In this document: positions 16,794 through 26,088 of the stretch, one piece after another
Layout of the letters: each line of letters starts with the position of its first letter
Numbering within the stretch: the first letter of the stretch is position 1
Assembly (NCBI RefSeq): GCF_000020145.1
Contig: NC_010644.1
Span: 1,579,563 to 1,643,562, forward strand
Length of the DNA stretch: 64,000 nt
From: Elusimicrobium minutum Pei191
GTDB taxonomy: Bacteria > Elusimicrobiota > Elusimicrobia > Elusimicrobiales > Elusimicrobiaceae
Direction: 5' to 3'
Program-made: the position numbers and the translations under genes
The notes under the pieces: generated by a model
Told to the model about the DNA's origin: nothing
Databases searched by the model: none
Seen by the model: the letters and a program-made list of their open reading frames with translations, nothing else

Positions 16794-17974
16794 TGAAGAA
16801 AATTTTAAGTATATTTTTTCTTACTTTGTGCGTGTCCTTATTCGCGCAAGACAAGAAAGATATTGAAAAAGACATTATCAAATATGGCGGCGCGGGCATA
16901 CGCGCGGTCTATAACCTGGACTTTCCTACCGCACAAAAAAATATAGATATCGCTTTTCAAAAATACCCCAACCACCCGTACGCTCATTTTGGCAACATGC
17001 TTATAGCCTGGGGAAGGTTTACTTATGAATTTGAAAAAAGCGACCCGGAACAGAAAAAGATTTTTGAGTCAGTCCTTTCCTCTTCCATAAACGGGATTAA
17101 CATTTGGCTTAAGGATAACCCAAAAGATCCAACCGCCTTTATGGCCCTGGGCGGAGCATACGGGTTAAAAGGCATGTTCGCTATGGACAACAAAAACTGG
17201 GTTACGGCATATTTTTCAGCCAAAAAGGGAATAAGTTATATGCGAAAAGCGCTTGAAGCGGACCCGGAATTTTATGACGCCTACTTCGGCCTTGGCATAT
17301 ATGAATATTACACGGGCACGCTGCCTTCCGTAATTAAAGTTTTGGCTAAAATAGTGGCTATAAAAGGGAATCAGACAAAAGGCATTGAATATTTAAATAT
17401 TTCCAAAGAAAAAGGACAGTTCACCTCTGACTCTTCAAAACTTATGTTAGTTGAAATATATAATAACAGGCTTTCACAGTTTTATAACCCGCAAGAATCA
17501 CTTATGTATATAAGAACTGTTTCCAACAAATATCCGGCAAATCCGCTTATGCCTTTTGTTGAAATTATAACGGAATTTGAAAATAAAAACTATGATATTG
17601 TCATTAAAAAAGCCAAGACTTTTATAAATAAAATAGGCGCTGCTCCTTTCTATACAACTATGTATATTCCCCGTTCGTATACCGCTATAGGCACGGCGCA
17701 AATGGCTAAGGGAGAATGGGAACAGGCATTAAAAACATTTGAAAACGCCAAAGCTATTTCTTTTAACAAAAGTGAACCTACCAGATGGGCGGTTTGGAAT
17801 TTAATAAGATTAGGACAGTGCTATGACGCATTAGGGCAAAGGGAAAAAGCCTTATCCACATATAGAATGGTAACAGCTATGCCAAACACCTGGGAGCTTA
17901 ATGACGAGGCTAAAAAATTTATAAAAACCCCGTTTACCAAAGAAACCGCGCTCGGCCCGCTGCCCCCTCTTTAA
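16793..17974 (+). CDS. Secreted TPR-like protein
   Basis: A 393-residue exported protein with signal peptide (MKKILSIFFLTLCVSLFA before QDKKD). The mature part has helix-turn-helix repeats of tetratricopeptide type: YNLDFPTAQKNIDIAFQKYPNHPYAHFG, GISYMRKALEADPEFYDAYFGLG, and AQMAKGEWEQALKTFENAKA with RLGQCYDALGQREKALSTYR. Such proteins usually act as periplasmic scaffolds. It is translationally coupled to serS and ends at a strong terminator. The specific role is unknown. Confidence 0.75.
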   Translation: MKKILSIFFLTLCVSLFAQDKKDIEKDIIKYGGAGIRAVYNLDFPTAQKNIDIAFQKYPNHPYAHFGNMLIAWGRFTYEFEKSDPEQKKIFESVLSSSINGINIWLKDNPKDPTAFMALGGAYGLKGMFAMDNKNWVTAYFSAKKGISYMRKALEADPEFYDAYFGLGIYEYYTGTLPSVIKVLAKIVAIKGNQTKGIEYLNISKEKGQFTSDSSKLMLVEIYNNRLSQFYNPQESLMYIRTVSNKYPANPLMPFVEIITEFENKNYDIVIKKAKTFINKIGAAPFYTTMYIPRSYTAIGTAQMAKGEWEQALKTFENAKAISFNKSEPTRWAVWNLIRLGQCYDALGQREKALSTYRMVTAMPNTWELNDEAKKFIKTPFTKETALGPLPPL

Positions 17975-18018
17975 GATACAGCAATAAACCCCTATTAAAA
18001 GAAGATTGTCAATATAGT

Positions 18019-18051
18019 AAAAAACCCCGAGCTTAAGCCCGGGGTTTTTTA
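18019..18051 (+). terminator. Terminator after the TPR-like gene; left end of repeat copy D
   Basis: The stem AACCCCG-GCTTAAGC-CGGGGTT is followed by T6. Confidence 0.88.
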
Positions 18052-18125
18052 TTACAAAAATTAGCTTTGCGCAGCTGTGCGGCAACAACAAAACATCCCA
18101 TAGATTATGCAATATTCCTTACCAT
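18019..18125. repeat. Dispersed intergenic repeat, copy D (shortened)
   Basis: The hairpin is followed by TTACAAAAATTAGCTTTGCG, CGGCAACAACAAAACATCCCAT and ATTATGCAATATTCC. These match the order seen in the copies near 50.0 and 56.5 kb, but the middle block is missing. The remaining 18126-18226 shows no feature. The flanking genes converge here. Confidence 0.5.
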
Positions 18126-18226
18126 ATTAAACAAACCGCTTAACTTATTCTTAGATAAAACGGAATTTAAGCCAGGGAAAAGAGCGTCCGTCTTTTTGCC
18201 TGCGCCGTACAAACCCTCATTATGAC

Positions 18227-18260
18227 AAAAAAAGCCCCGCCTTCAGGCGGGGCTTTTTTT
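18227..18260 (-). terminator. Terminator after the peptide transporter gene
   Basis: The stem AAGCCCCGCC/GGCGGGGCTT with T7 on the minus strand. Confidence 0.9.
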
Positions 18261-18268
18261 ATTAAAAC

Positions 18269-19603
18269 TTAGTTTACGCCATGCATCCATCGTTTTACTT
18301 TGTTTGTCATTAACCACATAATTACGCCAAACATTATGGAGAGCACCGCAGGTACGGAGAACAATGTTGTAAGCTGCCATGATTCATAGAAGCTTGCCAA
18401 CCAGCCCGCAAGAAGGTTTCCAAAGAAACTTGACATAAGCCAAACACCCATTAAGAGTGACATAAGTTTAGCGGGAGCAAGTTTTGTAACCATTGATAAA
18501 CCTACAGGGCTTAAGCAAAGTTCGCCGGTGGTGCAGAAAAAGTACACGCCGATAAGCCAAATAGCACTTACAGGGCCGCCCTTTAAGAAGAAGCTGGCGC
18601 CTACCGCTATAACCGCAAAACCGATACCTTGGAGAAAAAGACCCCAGCCGAACTTATTGGGGATTGAGGGTTCCTTTTTCTTAGCGCCTAAGTTAAGCCA
18701 AAGTTTGGCAAATATAGGAGCTAATAAGATAACAAATATAGGGTTAATAGCCTGGAAATAAGAAGATTCCAGTTTAACTTGCCCAAAGAAAGGAAGGTTT
18801 ACGTAAAGCCTTGTAGCTTCTTCCGCGAAGAAGGTAAGTGAAGTTCCCGCCTGTTCAAAAAAAGCAAAGAAAAACACGGCAAAAAACACGAATACGGAAA
18901 TCGCTTTAATTTTGTCTTTGTCTTCTTTTGTTAAAGGTCTGTTAAGTTCTTCTTTGTTAGAGGTAGTTACTTTGCTTACAGGGTATAAACCTATATCGCC
19001 TAAAAACTTTTTCTGTGAAACCAAATACCACACAAGACCTATAAGCATACCGATACCGGCTGACATAAAACCGTATTTCCAAGCGATTTTTTGGCCTAAT
19101 GTGCCGCAGACAAATGGAGCTATAAAAGCGCCAAGGTTAATACCCATGTAGAAAATGGTAAAACCTCCGTCTCTTCTGGGGTCGTTTTCTTCATACAATT
19201 CGCCGACTATAGCGGAAATATTAGGTTTAAAGAAACCGTTGCCGATAATAATTAAGACTAAACCGATGCACAAGGCTAATCTTGCAGGAATAAGCTCATA
19301 AGAAGCTAATGTGAACTGGCCCATGGCCATTAAAATGGCGCCTATTGTTATAGAGTGTCTTTTACCTATAAACTTATCGGCCAAATAACCGCCGATTACA
19401 GGGGTTAAGTAAACTAAAGCGGTAAACATACCGTATATTTTACTTGAGGTGGCTTTTGTAAATCCTATTACAGTGCTAACCATAAATAAAGCAAGTAAAG
19501 CTCTCATACCATAGTAATTGAACCTTTCCCACATTTCAACCATAAAAAGCATATATAAAGCTTTAGGTTGTTTTTGTTTTTGCGCTACTGCGTCTTGTGA
19601 CAT
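18269..19603 (-). CDS. Proton-dependent oligopeptide transporter (POT family)
   Basis: An MFS transporter that imports di- and tripeptides with protons across the inner membrane. It is 444 residues with about 12 membrane helices. POT features include WERFNYYGMRALLALF (the ExxER-type N terminus), GYLADKFIGKR (MFS motif A) and FYMGINLGAF (PTR2 signature). GGAGG precedes the ATG. It is a single-gene unit. Peptide uptake would fit an organism that ferments amino acids. Confidence 0.93.
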   Translation of the reverse strand: MSQDAVAQKQKQPKALYMLFMVEMWERFNYYGMRALLALFMVSTVIGFTKATSSKIYGMFTALVYLTPVIGGYLADKFIGKRHSITIGAILMAMGQFTLASYELIPARLALCIGLVLIIIGNGFFKPNISAIVGELYEENDPRRDGGFTIFYMGINLGAFIAPFVCGTLGQKIAWKYGFMSAGIGMLIGLVWYLVSQKKFLGDIGLYPVSKVTTSNKEELNRPLTKEDKDKIKAISVFVFFAVFFFAFFEQAGTSLTFFAEEATRLYVNLPFFGQVKLESSYFQAINPIFVILLAPIFAKLWLNLGAKKKEPSIPNKFGWGLFLQGIGFAVIAVGASFFLKGGPVSAIWLIGVYFFCTTGELCLSPVGLSMVTKLAPAKLMSLLMGVWLMSSFFGNLLAGWLASFYESWQLTTLFSVPAVLSIMFGVIMWLMTNKVKRWMHGVN

Positions 19604-19723
19604 TGAACCTCCGTCTTCTATAGATTAGGGCCGGTTTAAAAGGCCGCTAAATAAATTGGCTAAAATATATTTTACAATAATAGGATGCAAGGGAACGGTA
19701 AAAAAAAGTCCTACGAATTGGAC

Positions 19724-20101
19724 CTACATGTACATGGCCCCTGTCATCGTTCCGTTAATTAAGGAAAACAACATATTAAAAACAAAATACACCGCGTATA
19801 CTACCGCAGCAGTGAAAGCCAGCGTCGCTATGGTATAAATAATTTTAGCTTTTACGCTTATCACCGGTGACTTTATTATATTGTAAAGCGCCAGCGGCCC
19901 TACCATGGGTATTATTATCAAAATGCCGTAATGCTGGTAATACCAAGGGGCTTTATCCCCAAGGCCCTGTCCGCAATGCCTGCAAAAATTATCCTGCCTG
20001 TCTACAGGTTTTTTGCATTTCCAACAGGCAACTTTTTCCTGGGCTAAGGCGGATTGTTCAATGTTAACGGGAGGGCGGTTCTGCTGAGGTTCCGAATTCA
20101 T
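19724..20101 (-). CDS. Zinc-ribbon membrane protein
   Basis: A 125-residue protein. A zinc ribbon lies near the N terminus (CWKC at about 32-35, CRHC at about 47-50), followed by two hydrophobic helices (GILIIIPMVGPLALYNII and IIYTIATLAFTAAVVYAVYFVFNM). The layout matches small zinc-ribbon membrane proteins of unknown role. An AAGGA ribosome site is present. It is 13 nt downstream of the Rel gene and is probably co-transcribed with it. Confidence 0.75.
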   Translation of the reverse strand: MNSEPQQNRPPVNIEQSALAQEKVACWKCKKPVDRQDNFCRHCGQGLGDKAPWYYQHYGILIIIPMVGPLALYNIIKSPVISVKAKIIYTIATLAFTAAVVYAVYFVFNMLFSLINGTMTGAMYM

Positions 20102-20114
20102 TTTATATCCTTAA

Positions 20115-21563
20115 TTAAAGCTGTATGCCCTTTTCCCTAAGCATACGTTTAATGCGGGAACGGGCGTGCGCGGTTTTGGCGACTTCAAGCCAGTCATATT
20201 TAGGGCCGCTGTTATTTCTGGTAACAATTTCACAAATATCACCCGTTTTAAAAACATAATCCATGCGGACCATTTTATTATTAACCTTAGCGCCCCAATA
20301 CTTATCTCCTATATCTGAGTGAATGGCGTAAGCGAAGTCAATAGGAGTAGAGCCTTCCGGCAGGCTTTTTACCTCCGCTTTCGGGGTAAAAACAAATACC
20401 TGCTGCAAGGTTATATCCGTTTTAAAACCTTCTAAAAATTCCCTGGGGGCGGTTAAATCCTGCTGCCACTCTATCCACTGCCTTAACCAGTTTATCTTTT
20501 CGTCAAAATTTTTATCTGTTTTTGTAGCGCCCACTTTATAACGCCAGTGCGCGGCAATGCCGTATTCGCACACTCTGTGCATTTCCTCGGTTCTTATTTG
20601 TATTTCAACAATGTCGCCCGTTTCAAGCATAACAGTGGTATGTATGCTTTGGTACATATTAACTTTTGGCATGGCTATATAATCAGTAAAAGAGCCTGTT
20701 ATAGGGCGGAATGTGGAATGCACCATTCCCAAAGCGCGGTAACAATCCGCCACTGTTTGGGTAATAATTCTTACGCCCAAAGAATCCTGGATTTGCGCAA
20801 AAGTCAAATTTTGCTTTTGCATTTTACGGTAAATAGAATAATAGTTTTTTGCCCTTGATAAAAGCCGGAAGGGGATGCCGTCTTCTTCTAAAATTTTAGA
20901 AAGTTTTTCTCTAAAAGAATTAAGGGCGCCTTCTCGGTCTTTAGTTCTTTTTTCAACTTGCGCGTAAAGTTTGGCGAATTCGGAAGGACAAAGGTGTTTA
21001 AAAGATAAATCTTCCAATTCCGTTTTCAAACTAAACATACCCAAACGCTGCGCCAAAGGGGCGTAAAGGTTTAAAGTTTCGGTAGCTTTTCTTTTCCTTC
21101 TGTCCGCGTCGGGCAAAAATTGCAAAGTGCGCATATTATGCGTCCTGTCAGCTAATTTAACTAAAATAACGCGCACGTCTTTTGCTATGGCTACAAGCAT
21201 TTTACGCCAGTTTTCAACAGTTTCTTCATCGGAAGAGGAAAATTTTAAATCGCTTATCTTTGTTACACCCTGAACCATATGCGTAATATTTTTACCGAAA
21301 CGCTTTTCCAAATCAACTACTTTATATTCAGTATCCTCTAAAATATCATGCAAAATACCCGCGCAAAGCGTTTCCATATCAAGTTTATGATCAAGCAATA
21401 TTTCCACCACCGCCATGCAGTGGTTATCAAAATAAGGATCGCCGGAAGCGCGTTTTTGTCCTTCATGCGCTTTTTTAGCGAAGTCATAGGCCTCTTCAAG
21501 AAGTTTAGTGTCTTGGTTCGGATTATAACTCCTAAATTTCCCCAGCATTTCCTCTTTTGTCAT
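20115..21563 (-). CDS. Rel/SpoT-type (p)ppGpp synthetase/hydrolase lacking the ACT domain
   Basis: A bifunctional-type stringent-response enzyme, 482 residues against about 700-750 for full-length Rel. Domains: an HD hydrolase with HDILEDT (residues about 30-150), a synthetase domain (YYSIYRKM, YIAMPKVNMYQSIHT, VEIQIRTEEMHR; about 215-375), then TGS (VFVFTPKAEVKSLPEGSTPIDFAYAIH). The helical/ACT regulatory part is absent. The charge motif before DYIA, normally RxKD in bifunctional and ExDD in RelA-type enzymes, reads SFTD. Its start overlaps lpxB by 4 nt. Hydrolase residues look intact; synthetase activity is likely but regulation must differ. Confidence 0.92.
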   Translation of the reverse strand: MTKEEMLGKFRSYNPNQDTKLLEEAYDFAKKAHEGQKRASGDPYFDNHCMAVVEILLDHKLDMETLCAGILHDILEDTEYKVVDLEKRFGKNITHMVQGVTKISDLKFSSSDEETVENWRKMLVAIAKDVRVILVKLADRTHNMRTLQFLPDADRRKRKATETLNLYAPLAQRLGMFSLKTELEDLSFKHLCPSEFAKLYAQVEKRTKDREGALNSFREKLSKILEEDGIPFRLLSRAKNYYSIYRKMQKQNLTFAQIQDSLGVRIITQTVADCYRALGMVHSTFRPITGSFTDYIAMPKVNMYQSIHTTVMLETGDIVEIQIRTEEMHRVCEYGIAAHWRYKVGATKTDKNFDEKINWLRQWIEWQQDLTAPREFLEGFKTDITLQQVFVFTPKAEVKSLPEGSTPIDFAYAIHSDIGDKYWGAKVNNKMVRMDYVFKTGDICEIVTRNNSGPKYDWLEVAKTAHARSRIKRMLREKGIQL

Positions 21564-22708
21564 AAAACCTGTTTTTTGTTAGCGAATACGTCGTTTAAAA
21601 TAAGCTCGGCAGCTCTTTTGGCAACACCCGGATCACCCAATGTTTTCCTTATGTTCAAAAGTTGCTCGCGCATTTTTTTTGTTTTTTGCGGATTTTGGAA
21701 ATAAGACATAACTTCCGCGGATAAATTTTTTGCCGTGGCAAAATGTTGTATAAATTCCTTTACCACTTCTTTACCCGCTAAAATATTAACAAGCGATATG
21801 TAGGGCACTTTTATAACCGCTTTAGCCACCTTAAAAGTGATGGAGGACATTTTGTAAGCTACCAGCATAGGCACGCCTAAAAGCGCGTTTTCCAAAGTGG
21901 CGGTGCCGGAACAGGTTATAAGGAAATCCATGTTGCCGCGCTCTTTATAGTCCGTTTCGCGCACAAGCGTAACCTGCGGATTGCTGTCTTTAATTAAAGA
22001 CAGGTAAAACTCATCGCTAAACTCAGGCACGCAAAACAAATACGCCTTTGTATTGGGAAATATTTTTTGAACTTCTTTAAATGTTTTGTAAAATAAATCA
22101 GTGTGTTTCGTTAACTCGCCTACTCTGCTGCCGGGCAAAATACCCAAACGGAAAGTGCCGTCAAAAACATGTTCTTTAGGCTGCGGAACAATATCTAAAA
22201 GCGGGTTTCCCAAAAATACGGCGTTGCTGCCGTATTTGGCATGGAACGCCGGTTCGAAAGGAAATATTGTAATAACTTTTTTTGTGCTGGACGCTATGGT
22301 TTTGGTACGGTTGTGCCTGCTTGCCCAAACTTGCGGAGCTACGTAATAGTAACAAGGAATATTACGGTGCTTTGCCATGCCCAAAACCTGCGAGTTAAAA
22401 CCGTAAAAATCAACAACTATAACACACGCTGGCTGTTCTGAATCCAAATACCCGCGAACCATTTTTAAAAGTTTTATCCATAGCGGCAGTTTAACTAAAG
22501 GGGCCACAAAGCCGCTTGCGCCTTTTGAAGCTAAATCAAATAAAAAATTATCCGCCGTTTCTTTCAATCTTTTACCGCCTAAAGCGGTAATCTTTACGTT
22601 GGGATTAATGCGTTTAATTTCACGCACAAGATTGCTTGCGTGCAAATCACCGCTTACATCACCCGCTACAACTAAAATATTTTTGCTTGTAGGCACAATG
22701 TTAGGCAT
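21560..22708 (-). CDS. lpxB: Lipid-A-disaccharide synthase
   Basis: LpxB joins UDP-diacylglucosamine to lipid X to form the lipid A disaccharide at the inner membrane. It is 382 residues, the usual size. Motifs include ILVVAGDVSGDLHASNL at the N terminus, YYVAPQVWASR, LGNPLLD, LGILPGSR and CSGTATLENALLGVPMLVAYK. An AGGGGAA ribosome site is present. The Gfo/Idh gene ends 5 nt upstream, so the two are co-transcribed. Confidence 0.97.
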   Translation of the reverse strand: MPNIVPTSKNILVVAGDVSGDLHASNLVREIKRINPNVKITALGGKRLKETADNFLFDLASKGASGFVAPLVKLPLWIKLLKMVRGYLDSEQPACVIVVDFYGFNSQVLGMAKHRNIPCYYYVAPQVWASRHNRTKTIASSTKKVITIFPFEPAFHAKYGSNAVFLGNPLLDIVPQPKEHVFDGTFRLGILPGSRVGELTKHTDLFYKTFKEVQKIFPNTKAYLFCVPEFSDEFYLSLIKDSNPQVTLVRETDYKERGNMDFLITCSGTATLENALLGVPMLVAYKMSSITFKVAKAVIKVPYISLVNILAGKEVVKEFIQHFATAKNLSAEVMSYFQNPQKTKKMREQLLNIRKTLGDPGVAKRAAELILNDVFANKKQVL

Positions 22709-22713
22709 ATGTT

Positions 22714-23781
22714 CTATTCCCCTTTACCGCGGATACTGCCTAAAGTTTCGTCAACAATAATTTTAGCCGCTCTGGCAACGTCAACAATATCTTTTAAAGG
22801 TTTAGGCGCCATAGCGGGGCCTGTAGTAGCCGCTTTAGGCAAATCGTACCTGTTTATTTTTTCTTCAATCTGCATAGCTATTTCCAAAGCCATGCTTGCG
22901 CGCTCGCCGCTGGGAGCGGGCGTTCCCGCGCTCAAAATACAATCTTTAAAATGCAAAAGTTCCGAAGTTATGGGCATTTGTTTGTTAACTTGCGGGTAAA
23001 AAACCGTAATGTCTTTTAAATCGGTTATAACTGGTTTCTCTTTTTTATACATTTTTACGGCTGCGTTCATAAAATCAACGGAAATATAAGCGTCTTCCTG
23101 AAACAAATGCATATATCTGGCGCGTTCAAAACTGGCTCTGCTTGCTGTAACGTCGGCTATGCATCCGTTTTCAAAAGTAAATCTTACGTTGGCAATATCT
23201 TCCTGGCTTGAAAAAACGCTGAGCCCCGTGGCTTCTATATTTATAATTTTGCTGTCTATCATAGTAAGAAGCAAGTCAATATCGTGAATCATAAGGTCAA
23301 GAACAACGCCTACGGCCGCCATCCTGGGGTCATAAGGGCCCAGGCGGTTAATTGTTATAAATTTAGGGTTTTTAATATATTTCATCGCCTCAACAACGGC
23401 GGGATTAAAACGCTCCACATGGCCTACTTGCAAAACAACTTTTCTTTCTTTAGCAAGAGCAATAAGTTCTTTTGCCTGCTCCATGTTTGAGGCTATAGGC
23501 TTTTCCATCATTGTGTGAACGCCTTGGCGTAAGCAGTACATGCCTACTTCATGGTGTAAGGGTGTAGGCGCCGCTACAACAACAGCGTCAACCAAAGGAA
23601 CCAAATCTTCATATTTCGTGTATGGGGTACAGTTATATTCCCAAGCGAGTTTTTGCGCGCGCAGAGCGTCGGGGTCACAAACTCCCACAAGTTCCATACC
23701 TTCCATTTTGGCAAGCGTACGGGTATGAAATGTGCCTATTTTACCCGCGCCTATAACGCCAATTTTTATATTGTCAGCCAT
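22714..23781 (-). CDS. Gfo/Idh/MocA-family oxidoreductase, possibly GnnA-like
   Basis: An NAD(P)-dependent sugar oxidoreductase of about 355 residues. The N-terminal Rossmann fold carries IGVIGAGKIGTFHTR; the EKPIASN motif (about residue 94) and a dimanganese-free Gfo C-terminal domain follow (VVLDLMIHDIDLL). The ATG at 23781 is chosen because GAGGTGG lies 4-5 nt upstream; a start 30 nt earlier lacks one. Gfo/Idh genes next to lpx genes include gnnA, which oxidises UDP-GlcNAc to make 3-amino lipid A. The position next to lpxB suggests that, but the aminotransferase partner gnnB is not here. Confidence 0.85.
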   Translation of the reverse strand: MADNIKIGVIGAGKIGTFHTRTLAKMEGMELVGVCDPDALRAQKLAWEYNCTPYTKYEDLVPLVDAVVVAAPTPLHHEVGMYCLRQGVHTMMEKPIASNMEQAKELIALAKERKVVLQVGHVERFNPAVVEAMKYIKNPKFITINRLGPYDPRMAAVGVVLDLMIHDIDLLLTMIDSKIINIEATGLSVFSSQEDIANVRFTFENGCIADVTASRASFERARYMHLFQEDAYISVDFMNAAVKMYKKEKPVITDLKDITVFYPQVNKQMPITSELLHFKDCILSAGTPAPSGERASMALEIAMQIEEKINRYDLPKAATTGPAMAPKPLKDIVDVARAAKIIVDETLGSIRGKGE

Positions 23782-23851
23782 AAACCACCTCTGTAAATCG
23801 TTATTTTTCATTATATCATATAAATGATACTCGGTATAACCGCAGCAAATT

Positions 23852-24622
23852 TTATTTTTCTATTTCGGCTTTATCCATGTCATCACGTATGCCGAAACGG
23901 GTTATGCAAAAATCATATTTTATCGGGTCGTGCTTGCAAAAAACAGCGAAAGAAGCGCTTATTTCAACTGCCGTTTTCATATCGGCCTGGTTACGGGCCG
24001 TAAGCCCCAACATACGGGCAAGCCTGTGCATATGCACGTCTAAAGGAACAATAAGTTTAGCGGGGTTTATTTTATCCCAACCGCCGGGGTCAACCTCATC
24101 CTTACGCACCATCCAGCGTAAAAACAGGTTTAATCTTTTTAAAGCGCTTTTCTTATCCGGGTCAGGGACAAGCGTGCCCACAGGGCCGTAAGAACGCAGT
24201 TCCCGCGCGAAACCCCGCAAGGCCTCTTCAATATTTAAATGCCTTTCATCATAACAAACTAAAAAACAGTTTTGCAAACTTCCGTATTTTTTAATAGTAT
24301 TTTTTATAGCCGTTAAGAAATTAACAAGCTGTTCCTCAGTGGTAAAGCGGTATTTAAAACCCTTAAAAGTTTTATTAAATTCTTTTCCGCCGCCAGACAT
24401 TAAAAAAGAATACGGCCCGTCCATCTTAGAAAGTATAAACCCTACGGTTTTTATAATTTGTTTTACATTGCCGTAGGCAAAACAAGCGGCTATAAGCCCC
24501 GCTATTTCTCTGTCTTTTAAATCAGGGTAATTATAAAGAAATTGCAAAGGGTCGGGGGTTACCAGACTTTTTTTGTTATACTTTTTATATAGGCTATCTA
24601 ATTTGTTTTTATTTGCTTTCAT
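23852..24622 (-). CDS. TIGR02757/DUF2400 family protein
   Basis: A 256-residue protein of the DUF2400 family, function unknown. Typical blocks are DPLQFLYNYPDLKDREIAGLIAACFAYGNVKQI at the N terminus and LDVHMHRLARMLGL with RNQADMKTAVEIS near the C terminus. The helical pattern recalls HhH DNA-glycosylase-like proteins, but no catalytic set can be claimed. It is divergent from murE with only 26 nt between the start codons. Confidence 0.85.
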   Translation of the reverse strand: MKANKNKLDSLYKKYNKKSLVTPDPLQFLYNYPDLKDREIAGLIAACFAYGNVKQIIKTVGFILSKMDGPYSFLMSGGGKEFNKTFKGFKYRFTTEEQLVNFLTAIKNTIKKYGSLQNCFLVCYDERHLNIEEALRGFARELRSYGPVGTLVPDPDKKSALKRLNLFLRWMVRKDEVDPGGWDKINPAKLIVPLDVHMHRLARMLGLTARNQADMKTAVEISASFAVFCKHDPIKYDFCITRFGIRDDMDKAEIEK

Positions 24623-24648
24623 TCTTTTTATATTTTACGAGATTTATT

Positions 24649-26088
24649 ATGAAACTTAAAGATTTTTTTAATACAGACAGTGAAGTCGAAGTCGGCGAAA
24701 TTACCCAAAACTCCAAACTCGTGGTGCCGGGCGACATCTTTTTTGCCATAAAAGGCGCGAAAGTTGACGGGAATGACTTTATTGACGACGCTGTTTCAAA
24801 AGGCGCCGTGGCCGTGGTGTCAACCGAGCCGGCCAAAAAAAAATATCCGGTTCCTTATTTTCAGGTTGATGATATTGACTTAGCTATGGCTAAGGCCGCC
24901 GTTAAATTTTATAAAAACCCTTCCGATGATATGTTTTTTATAGGAATTACCGGAACAAAAGGCAAAACCAGTATAAGCTATCTTTTAGAAAGTATTTTTA
25001 ATGAGGCGGGCATCCCGTGCTCGGTTATAGGCACAATAAACTACCGTATTAACGGCGAGGTTTTTGCCAAAGCGCCAAACACCACTCCCGCCGCGCTTTA
25101 CCTTTATTACATGATTGATAAAATGAGAAGCGCCGGCACAAAGGTAGTTATAATGGAAGTTTCTTCTCACGCGTTGGAACTTAAAAGGGTTTTTGGGTTA
25201 AATTTTGACGTGGCTCTCTTTACAAACCTTCAGCGTGACCATATGGACTTTCATAAAAATTTTGAAAATTATTTTGCCGCTAAAGAAAAACTTTTTGATT
25301 CTTTAATAGAAAACTCCAAACCAGCAAAAACAGCCATAGTTAATATTGATGACCAATACGGACTGAGACTTGCAGATAAAATAAAAGCAAAAACTACTCT
25401 TATACCCGTTTCTTTAGTGGAAGCGGAAAATGTTAAAGAAAGTTTAAACGGAGTAACTTTTTCTTATAAAGGCGAAAGCGCTTCAATAAATTTACTAGGC
25501 AAACACAATCTTTACAACGCTGTTTTTGCCGTTAAAGCCGCTATGGCTTACGGCGTGGATCTGCAAACCGCCCTTAAAGGCATCGCCAAACTGCAAGGCA
25601 TACCAGGCCGAATGCAAAGGGTTAACAAAGGGCAGCCTTTTTACGTTTTTGTTGATTTCGCTTATACAACCGAATCTCTTATGAAAGCCTATGAAACTTT
25701 AGAGCCTTACAAAAACGGGAATATCATTACCGTTTTCGGCTGCGGAGGCGACAGGGACAGAACAAAACGCCCTCTTATGGGTTTGGCCGCATGCCAAAAC
25801 AGTTCACACGTTTTATTAACAAATGACAATCCCCGCACGGAAGACCAGCAGCAAATATTTAATGATATTTTAAACGGCATGAAAGGCTATACAAATTATG
25901 AAATAGTGCAGGACAGGGCGCTTGCCATAAAAACGGGTATCTCTTTATGTAAAGAAAATGATATTTTGTTAATTGCGGGCAAAGGACATGAGGATTATCA
26001 AATCCTGGCCGGGAAAACCATCCATTTTTCTGACAGGGAAACCGCCGAAACCGAATTGGAGAAGCTTGGATATGTTCAAAAGCAGTAA
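24649..26088 (+). CDS. murE: UDP-MurNAc-tripeptide ligase MurE (meso-diaminopimelate type)
   Basis: MurE adds the third residue to the peptidoglycan stem peptide in the cytoplasm. It is 479 residues from the ATG at 24649, where the conserved MKLKDFF start begins. The ATP loop is GITGTKGKTS; LFTNLQRDHMDFH and the C-terminal TNDNPRTED follow. DNPR is the motif for meso-diaminopimelate ligases, as opposed to the lysine type. The carbamylated-lysine region and the GKGHEDYQ end are present. It overlaps murD by 17 nt. Confidence 0.97.
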   Translation: MKLKDFFNTDSEVEVGEITQNSKLVVPGDIFFAIKGAKVDGNDFIDDAVSKGAVAVVSTEPAKKKYPVPYFQVDDIDLAMAKAAVKFYKNPSDDMFFIGITGTKGKTSISYLLESIFNEAGIPCSVIGTINYRINGEVFAKAPNTTPAALYLYYMIDKMRSAGTKVVIMEVSSHALELKRVFGLNFDVALFTNLQRDHMDFHKNFENYFAAKEKLFDSLIENSKPAKTAIVNIDDQYGLRLADKIKAKTTLIPVSLVEAENVKESLNGVTFSYKGESASINLLGKHNLYNAVFAVKAAMAYGVDLQTALKGIAKLQGIPGRMQRVNKGQPFYVFVDFAYTTESLMKAYETLEPYKNGNIITVFGCGGDRDRTKRPLMGLAACQNSSHVLLTNDNPRTEDQQQIFNDILNGMKGYTNYEIVQDRALAIKTGISLCKENDILLIAGKGHEDYQILAGKTIHFSDRETAETELEKLGYVQKQ

